From contig CAMHEL010000012.1 of assembly GCA_946184125.1 (NCBI GenBank), positions 1-47,594 on the forward strand: a stretch of 47,594 bases of DNA, read 5' to 3'. Position 1 is the stretch's first letter. Each line of letters starts with the position of its first letter. A program made the position numbers and the translations under genes. The notes beneath the pieces are model-generated. The model saw only the letters and a program-made list of their open reading frames with translations, was not told where the DNA came from and made no database searches. Origin of the DNA: an uncultured Prevotellaceae bacterium. GTDB taxonomy: Bacteria > Bacteroidota > Bacteroidia > Bacteroidales > Bacteroidaceae. Positions 43,054-47,594 of the stretch are shown piece by piece.

Positions 43054-43061
43054 TACCTTTG
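43054..43061 (+). promoter_or_regulatory. -7 element for the queuosine transporter operon
   Basis: TACCTTTG followed by CAG. Transcription would start near 43068, which places the whole riboswitch-like structure (43078-43108) in the leader. Confidence 0.65.
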
Positions 43062-43077
43062 CAGCCAATTTTAAATG

Positions 43078-43108
43078 AAGAGTGCTTGTCAACCTCTTAA
43101 AAAACAAG
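43078..43108 (+). promoter_or_regulatory. Candidate preQ1-I riboswitch upstream of the queuosine transporter
   Basis: Stem P1 is AAGAG (43078-43082) with CTCTT (43094-43098). The loop contains CTTG (43085-43088), able to pair with CAAG (43105-43108) as the pseudoknot P2. Between P1 and the last pairing is an uninterrupted run of A (43099-43104). The AAC just before the P1 3' strand gives the cytosine (43093) that would pair with preQ1. This is the order of elements in class I preQ1 riboswitches. P2 ends three bases before the ATG at 43112, so ligand binding would block translation. Confidence 0.82.
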
Positions 43109-43111
43109 AAA

Positions 43112-43804
43112 ATGGGAAAAAAAGTAACGCAAGTGAGCATGCTTTTCATGCTTACAGGCATATTGTTCACGGTATGCCTTATTACCTCCAATCTATTAGG
43201 CACCAAGCAGATTTCCGTGGGTGGCATCACCCTCACGGGAGGCATCATCGTCTTCCCCATCACCTACATCCTCAACGACTGTGTATGCGAGGTGTGGGGC
43301 TATGGCAAGACGCGCCTCCTCATCTGGATAGGTTTTCTTACCAATTTCCTCTTCGTGACGTTGTGTGCGCTGTGCGACGCCATCCCCGGTGCTCCGTTCT
43401 GGGACAACGATGCTGGTTTCCATGCCATCTTCGGTCTCGCCCCGCGCATTGCCTTTGCGTCGTTCCTGGCCTTTCTCACCGGCAGTTTCACCAACGCCTA
43501 TGTGATGAGCCGCATGAAGGTGCAGTCGCAGGGGCGCAACTTCTCGGCTCGTGCCATCCTCAGCACGCTGTTCGGCGAGAGCATCGACTCTCTCGTGTTC
43601 TTCCCTCTCGCCTTCTATGGTGTAGTGCCATTGTCGGCACTGCCCGTCATGATGTTCTGGCAAGTGGTGCTGAAGACCGCCTACGAAATCCTTGTGCTGC
43701 CCATCACCATCCGTGTAGTGGCCAAGGTGAAGCAAATGGAGGGCGTCGACACCTTCGATGACAACATCACCTACAACATCTTCCACCTTTCACTGAAAAG
43801 CTGA
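43112..43804 (+). CDS. yhhQ: Queuosine precursor transporter (YhhQ family)
   Basis: The 230-residue membrane protein has six or seven helices with family segments [60 protein letters not shown] and [19 protein letters not shown]. YhhQ proteins import preQ0, preQ1 or queuine. The start at 43112 is right after the preQ1-I-like aptamer. A GTG at 43082 would lie inside it. The following gene, 29 bases downstream, is queF, giving a two-gene salvage operon controlled by the ligand of the pathway. Confidence 0.9.
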   Translation: MGKKVTQVSMLFMLTGILFTVCLITSNLLGTKQISVGGITLTGGIIVFPITYILNDCVCEVWGYGKTRLLIWIGFLTNFLFVTLCALCDAIPGAPFWDNDAGFHAIFGLAPRIAFASFLAFLTGSFTNAYVMSRMKVQSQGRNFSARAILSTLFGESIDSLVFFPLAFYGVVPLSALPVMMFWQVVLKTAYEILVLPITIRVVAKVKQMEGVDTFDDNITYNIFHLSLKS

Positions 43805-43833
43805 CATCAGCTTTCACTCATCATCCTCATTCC

Positions 43834-44313
43834 ATGGCAAACAAAAAACAAACAGAAGACCGCAGCAGCGAGGGGCTGAAAGCCCTCGGTGCCCCTACCA
43901 CCTACTCCACCAATTATGCTCCCGAAGTGCTTGAGACCTTCGAGAACCGCCACCCCGAGAACGACTACTGGGTGCGCCTCAACTGCCCGGAGTTCACCAC
44001 CCTATGCCCCATCACCGGCCAGCCCGACTTCGCTGAAATCCGCATCAGCTACATCCCCGGCGAGCGTATGGTGGAGAGCAAGAGTCTGAAGCTTTACCTT
44101 TTCAGCTTCCGCAACCATGGCGACTTCCATGAGGACTGTGTCAACATCATCATGAAAGACCTCATCCGCCTGATGTCGCCCAAATACATCGAGGTGACAG
44201 GACTGTTCACCCCACGTGGCGGCATCAGCATCCATCCTTTCGCCAACTACGGACGCCCCGGAACGAAATACGAGGCTTTGGCCGAGAGAAGGCTGGAGAA
44301 TTATCAGGTGTAA
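43834..44313 (+). CDS. queF: NADPH-dependent preQ0 reductase (7-cyano-7-deazaguanine reductase)
   Basis: QueF reduces preQ0 to preQ1. The 159-residue protein is of the short, single-module type. It has the catalytic cysteine and aspartate in [20 protein letters not shown] and the NADPH-binding QueF motif [20 protein letters not shown], with [12 protein letters not shown] next. The C-terminal [15 protein letters not shown] segment is also conserved. It is coupled to the transporter upstream, so imported preQ0 can be reduced at once. No queC, queD or queE is in the window. Confidence 0.95.
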   Translation: MANKKQTEDRSSEGLKALGAPTTYSTNYAPEVLETFENRHPENDYWVRLNCPEFTTLCPITGQPDFAEIRISYIPGERMVESKSLKLYLFSFRNHGDFHEDCVNIIMKDLIRLMSPKYIEVTGLFTPRGGISIHPFANYGRPGTKYEALAERRLENYQV

Positions 44314-44397
44314 TCAGCTGCGAGTATCCCTACTTCAGGCAACATGCTTCAACACACATGAGCTGAAGAACAATGAGTACCGGTTAAGCCAACTGTC

Positions 44398-46155
44398 ATG
44401 CGAACGCCATTCTACTTCCTCCTCCTTGCCGCCGTGCTTCTCGCCGCCTGTTCGGGTGACGGTGAGCATCGCCGCGCCCTCGACGCCGCCTACAGCCTCA
44501 TCAACGACCGCCCCGACTCCGCCCTCGACATCCTCGACGCCATGCCCCAGCCCGAGGCCACACTCCTCTCCAAGGGCCAACTGCGCCGCTGGCAGCTCCT
44601 GCGCCTCATGGCGCAGAACAAATGCGACACCGTCTTCCGCTCCGACAGCCTCCAGCGCGTCCTCACCGACTACTACGACCAGCACGGCACGCCCAACGAG
44701 CGCATGTGGGCGCACTACCTCCTCGGAAGGGCATACTACGACATGGGAGAGATGCCTATGGCACTGAAAGAGTATCTCTCTGCTGAGGAGAGCGCTGACA
44801 CCCTTTCCGAAGGATGTGATTTCAGGACGCTGATGAGCGTACATGGTCAAACAGCCTTCGTTTACAGGATGCAGTCCATGCCAAAGGAAGAGGAAAAAGA
44901 ACTGATGAAATACAGTTGTCTGGCACACCGGATTGGGGACATATACAACTGGATAAGGGGGTATGAGATGACTGTCGGCACTCATTTCGCGATGGGTGAC
45001 ACGGCCCAGTGCCTTATTGTCACTGAGAAATGCAGAAAGATGTATGAGGAGCATGATATGCTCAATGAGGCTGCTGGTGTCTATCCCACGGCCATATATA
45101 TCTATCTTACGAAGGCCCAGTACGGGAAAGCCAGAAAGCTAATGGACATTTTTGAGAACCAGTCCGGTCTTTTCGATAGCCAGGGCAACATAGAGAGGGG
45201 AAGGGAAGAGTATTATTATAGTCAGGCTCTTTACCATCTTGGATGCCACAGGCCCGACTCTGCCCTTTTGTGTCTTAACAAGCTGCTCTCCCATCATTTA
45301 AGATACGATGTCATGGCATACAAAGGCATCCTGTCCGTTTACCGGCAGAAGGATATCCCTGACAGCATCGTCAAATATGCCGCTTTGTACGAAAACAGCC
45401 TGGATAAGTTTCTTGATGAGGACCACGCCGAGAATATGGCACACATGACGGCCTTGCACAGATATGGGAGAGTTCAGAAAATGGCTTACGAGAAAAACGT
45501 CGAGGCAGAGAGGTTCAAAAGATTCTTTCTGCTGGTATCCATCACCGCGGTAGTTTTGTTCCTATTGGCTTTCTTCTCTTACAGAAAAAAGCGGAAATCC
45601 AAACAAGAAGAGCTGGAAAGACTGAGAAGCAAATACCATGATACCATGGAGAGTCTTTTGAAGGCTGAGGAGGAGACGTCACTGCTGAGGAATGGCAGAT
45701 CAGAACTGCTTTCCATGAAAGAAGAGGAGATAGCCACACTTCATAAAAGGCTGCAGATAATGCAATTGGAAATCAGCGAACTTCCATTGAGTGACAAGGA
45801 AACTCTTTTGAAAAACAATGAGGTGGTGAAGGACTTCAAGAAAAAGACCATCCCAAAGGCCAAAATGGATTTGCCGAGTGATGAGGAGTGGAATCGATTG
45901 TGGGATGTGCTGAAAAGCACCTTTCCCAATTATTATGCCTTTATAACACAAAACAAAGAACTGACTACTCAAGAGAAAAAGGTATGCCTGCTTACAATAA
46001 TGTTTTTCTCCAATACAGAAATGACTGTCCTTTTAGGAACATCGATGCAAAGAATTACCAATGCTAAAACAAGTGCCAACTCCAAACTTTTCTTTGAGAA
46101 AAATGCAAAAACCTTATTGCCCAATCTGAGAAGATCCCTGCAAATCAAGAAATAA
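44398..46155 (+). CDS. TPR lipoprotein with transmembrane helix and C-terminal HTH
   Basis: The 585-residue protein has a signal peptide with lipobox LLAAC (Cys18), tetratricopeptide-like helical repeats (about 25-350), one membrane helix (about 375-395; FFLLVSITAVVLFLLAFF) and then RKKRKSK, which places the rest in the cytoplasm. The cytoplasmic part is a coiled coil (about 400-470) and a LuxR/sigma-4-like helix-turn-helix at about 521-568 (LTTQEKKVCLLTIMFFSNTE, LLGTSMQRITNAKTSANSKL). This layout is known in Bacteroidetes as membrane-spanning regulators. The first ~120 codons are very GC-rich and the rest much less so, hinting at a recombinant origin. Probable targets are the exported-protein genes downstream, which is inference. 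Confidence 0.75.
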   Translation: MRTPFYFLLLAAVLLAACSGDGEHRRALDAAYSLINDRPDSALDILDAMPQPEATLLSKGQLRRWQLLRLMAQNKCDTVFRSDSLQRVLTDYYDQHGTPNERMWAHYLLGRAYYDMGEMPMALKEYLSAEESADTLSEGCDFRTLMSVHGQTAFVYRMQSMPKEEEKELMKYSCLAHRIGDIYNWIRGYEMTVGTHFAMGDTAQCLIVTEKCRKMYEEHDMLNEAAGVYPTAIYIYLTKAQYGKARKLMDIFENQSGLFDSQGNIERGREEYYYSQALYHLGCHRPDSALLCLNKLLSHHLRYDVMAYKGILSVYRQKDIPDSIVKYAALYENSLDKFLDEDHAENMAHMTALHRYGRVQKMAYEKNVEAERFKRFFLLVSITAVVLFLLAFFSYRKKRKSKQEELERLRSKYHDTMESLLKAEEETSLLRNGRSELLSMKEEEIATLHKRLQIMQLEISELPLSDKETLLKNNEVVKDFKKKTIPKAKMDLPSDEEWNRLWDVLKSTFPNYYAFITQNKELTTQEKKVCLLTIMFFSNTEMTVLLGTSMQRITNAKTSANSKLFFEKNAKTLLPNLRRSLQIKK

Positions 46156-46430
46156 TAAGGCGCTTTTCTCAACTTTGTCATGTGACATGATCGTTTGGGA
46201 GGTAAACACATCATCTCTCTCATTTGTCCCCTCCTTGATAGAGCCATCAAGCTTTTCTTCTTTAATCAGCTGATGCTCTAATCTGAACTTTTCCATTCAT
46301 CCACAGTCACATAGCCCACCATGCTCCACTGGATTGCATCCTACAAATCTTTCACTCTGCATAGTTCATGAAAGCATAACTCTGCTCTCGCTTAATCGAA
46401 TTGTTCATCTGAGAGAAGGAATCTGCATCC
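46156..46430. other. Spacer with no recognised gene
   Basis: An AT-rich 275-base stretch. On the minus strand a short run around 46290-46350 (DAIQWSMVGYVTVDEWK in one frame) looks protein-like but is bounded by stops, possibly a remnant. No promoter or RNA structure was recognised with confidence. Confidence 0.4.
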
Positions 46431-46653
46431 AAAGATAATGAAAACCGAGAGCAAAAGAAATGAACTCGTTCTTTTCTTTTGCCGAGGCGCATCTTATCTT
46501 ATACAAAGATAATGAAAACCGAGAGCAAAAGAAATGAACTCGTTCTTTTCTTTTGCCGAGGCGCATCTTATCTTATACAAAGATAATGAAAGCCGAGAGC
46601 AAAATGAAATGAACTCGTTCTTTTCTTTTGCCGAGGCGCATCTTATCTTATAC
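46431..46653. repeat. Three tandem 74-bp palindromic repeats
   Basis: Units start at 46431, 46505 and 46579 (AAAGATAATGAAAACCGAG start). The first two are the same and the third has one substitution and one inserted base. Each contains a hairpin GCAAAAGAAATGAAC / GTTCTTTTCTTTTGC, 15 bp with one mismatch and a two-base loop, and ends GCGCATCTTATCTTATAC. The open frame reading NSFFSFAEAHLILYK is a by-product of the repeats. Each unit start, read on the minus strand, is TATCTTTG, a -7-like octamer. Confidence 0.92.
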
Positions 46654-46864
46654 AAATTAATCATAAAATACTATCATCAAATTTTTAACACCTACTTTTT
46701 TCAACACATCCTTATGACAGAGAAATGTGTTGAGATAGTCCTTGCACATAATAATGCTGCCGATAATTTGCCCGACGCAGTTAACATGATGTAACAATTT
46801 GCCGTTTGTTTTTTCATGGTGTAACATTGTGTATTTTTTGGTGTACTAAGAAACGGCATAAAAC
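46654..46864. other. AT-rich spacer upstream of DUF3244 gene
   Basis: About 210 bases with two copies of the word TGTAACA (near 46791 and 46821) and a CATGATGTAACAATTTG / CATGGTGTAACATTGTG pair at 46786-46832. These look like a possible direct-repeat operator. No gene was recognised. Confidence 0.4.
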
Positions 46865-46895
46865 TTGGAATAGTTCACATTTCGACTTAGTTTTG
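46865..46895 (+). promoter_or_regulatory. Promoter for the DUF3244 gene
   Basis: TTG at 46865-46867 and TAGTTTTG at 46888-46895, spacing 20, followed by CAG. The leader is about 20 bases, so the direct repeats at 46786-46832 lie just upstream of the -33 element. Confidence 0.72.
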
Positions 46896-46922
46896 CAGCG
46901 GTAATTTAAGAAATATTAGTCT

Positions 46923-47288
46923 ATGAAAAAAATATTATTACTTATTTTGCTCACTACCATCACATCATGGAGTTTTGTAAGAGCAGACGACCCTCAGGGC
47001 GGAAATTCTGTTTTGCTAAGCCCAAAGATTGACACCCCTATCGGGGGGCATGGCGGCTTGCAAAAGGATGAACCTGCCTCAATCCTTATTGACCAACTCG
47101 GTCATGATCTAATTTTTGGTGAGGATTATTGCTGTTGTATGATCACATTGGCCTTTGAGGACTGCATTGTGTATAGCACATACGTCCCTGCAACAGGAAC
47201 AGTCAGCCTCCCCATCACACTCTCAGGCACATTTGAGCTGGTGCTATATGTTGGTGACGTGCGCTTCGTTGGTGAAATCACCTTATAA
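46923..47288 (+). CDS. Small exported DUF3244-like protein
   Basis: The 121-residue protein has a signal peptide (KKILLLILLTTITSWSFVRA) and an immunoglobulin-like beta domain in its second half: ILIDQLGHDLIFGEDYCCCM, VYSTYVPATGTVSLPITLSG, FELVLYVGDVRFVGEITL. The pattern of strands ending in F/Y-x-G-E-I-x-L is that of DUF3244, abundant in Bacteroides and Prevotella, function unknown. An unusual CCC triplet plus another Cys sits in the second strand region. Its own promoter precedes it. The gene after it encodes another exported protein. Confidence 0.72.
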   Translation: MKKILLLILLTTITSWSFVRADDPQGGNSVLLSPKIDTPIGGHGGLQKDEPASILIDQLGHDLIFGEDYCCCMITLAFEDCIVYSTYVPATGTVSLPITLSGTFELVLYVGDVRFVGEITL

Positions 47289-47485
47289 TATAAAAAAACA
47301 ACATCAAAATTTCATGAATTAACTCAAAATCCACAAGCCCGGACTTGTAAAAGGAGGTGAAGGGGGTTGAAGGGGCATGCCAGCCATGGCCCGCCCCCTC
47401 CTCCCTCCTTGAAAAATCAAGCGGGCGGGATAGAGTAAAAGAAAACCTTACTAACTTAACAATAACCATTTTTATACCAACGGAT

Positions 47486-47594
47486 ATGAGACACCTATTA
47501 TTGACATTTGCGGCCTTTTGCCTCTCCTTGCTGGCCTCGGTGGCGGACGACGTGAACTATCAGCCGCTGCTGCAGGTGGGCAAGGTGTGGACGT
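47486..47594 (+). CDS. N-terminus of an exported protein (partial)
   Basis: Only 36 codons are present before the window ends. They encode a signal peptide (RHLLLTFAAFCLSLLASVA) and the start of the mature part, NYQPLLQVGKVWT. I recognise the last phrase as the common opening of Prevotella and Bacteroides exported proteins of unknown function. The 197-base gap before it has a short ACAAG/CTTGT hairpin around 47325 and no clear promoter, so it may be read from the DUF3244 promoter. Confidence 0.65.
   Translation, partial: MRHLLLTFAAFCLSLLASVADDVNYQPLLQVGKVWT

Noticed and set aside
46290..46350. Minus-strand protein-like fragment (DAIQWSMVGYVTVDEWK)
   Set aside because: Too short and bounded by stop codons, and I do not recognise a family, so it cannot be called a pseudogene with confidence.
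46431..46653. Possible CRISPR array
   Set aside because: The 74-bp units are directly adjacent, with no unique spacers, and no cas gene is present.
46534..46794. 86-codon open frame with repeated NSFFSFAEAHLILYK
   Set aside because: It is produced by reading the 74-bp tandem repeats and has neither a promoter nor a leader of its own.

Overview
The window looks like chromosomal DNA from a Bacteroidales bacterium, most likely the Prevotella group. Three things point there: many promoters of the Bacteroidetes type (TTTG or TTG, about 19-20 bases, TAnnTTTG), gene families and orders typical of the group (long NusB-YajC-YbbR-CoaE, DUF5606, DUF4105, DUF3244, dockerin and Por-like C-terminal secreted proteins), and menaquinone and Kdo pathways of the Bacteroides kind. 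Most genes are GC-rich. The last 3 kb and the intergenic spacers are AT-richer. I saw no rRNA, tRNA, CRISPR array, transposase or phage gene.

Layout. 1-3303 (+): the end of a PD-(D/E)XK/AAA-like gene, then kdsA and kdsD (Kdo for LPS) and a cardiolipin-synthase-like PLD protein. 3431-4936 (-): a glutamine synthetase. 5121-9041 (+): a five-gene operon with a Ycf46-type AAA ATPase, a DUF2997 small protein, a membrane helix-hairpin-helix protein, an NrdG-like radical SAM protein and a Ycf35/DUF1257-like protein. This is the best candidate for an undescribed system. 9048-16433 (-): a Kef-type antiporter, pepT and a DUF5606 protein, and the nusB-yajC-ybbR-coaE run. 16694-18328 (+): rplY, pth and an Hsp15-like S4 protein. 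18485-21544 (-): a TonB-type barrel protein with a glycine-rich tail. 21985-23034 (+): aroB.

23332-31010 (+) is an accessory region of secreted proteins. A 1761-bp unit, a 518-aa exported protein plus a 58-aa peptide, occurs twice with no difference that I could find. It is followed by a DUF4105 protein and then a dockerin protein with its own 59-aa peptide. The peptides share an MKKxYxxP start and a KSVW motif and look like one unnamed family.

31078-37147 (-) is a menaquinone operon (menI-like, menF, menD, menB, menC, menE) with 4-base overlaps. 37331-41785 (+) carries lysS, gpsA, a free-methionine-sulfoxide reductase and a Ca/Na antiporter. 41928-42980 (-) is a TlpA-like thioredoxin. 43054-44313 (+) is a queuosine-precursor transporter and queF, preceded by what looks like a preQ1-I riboswitch whose pseudoknot abuts the start codon. 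The right end (44398-47594) has a TPR lipoprotein with a cytoplasmic HTH, three 74-bp palindromic tandem repeats, a DUF3244 protein and the start of another exported protein.

Intergenic spacers repeatedly carry a composite low-complexity repeat (TAGACTTTAGAC blocks, a CATAYGTCTAAACTCC anchor, then CTCCTAAACTCCC blocks) in both orientations, plus other short tandem repeats.
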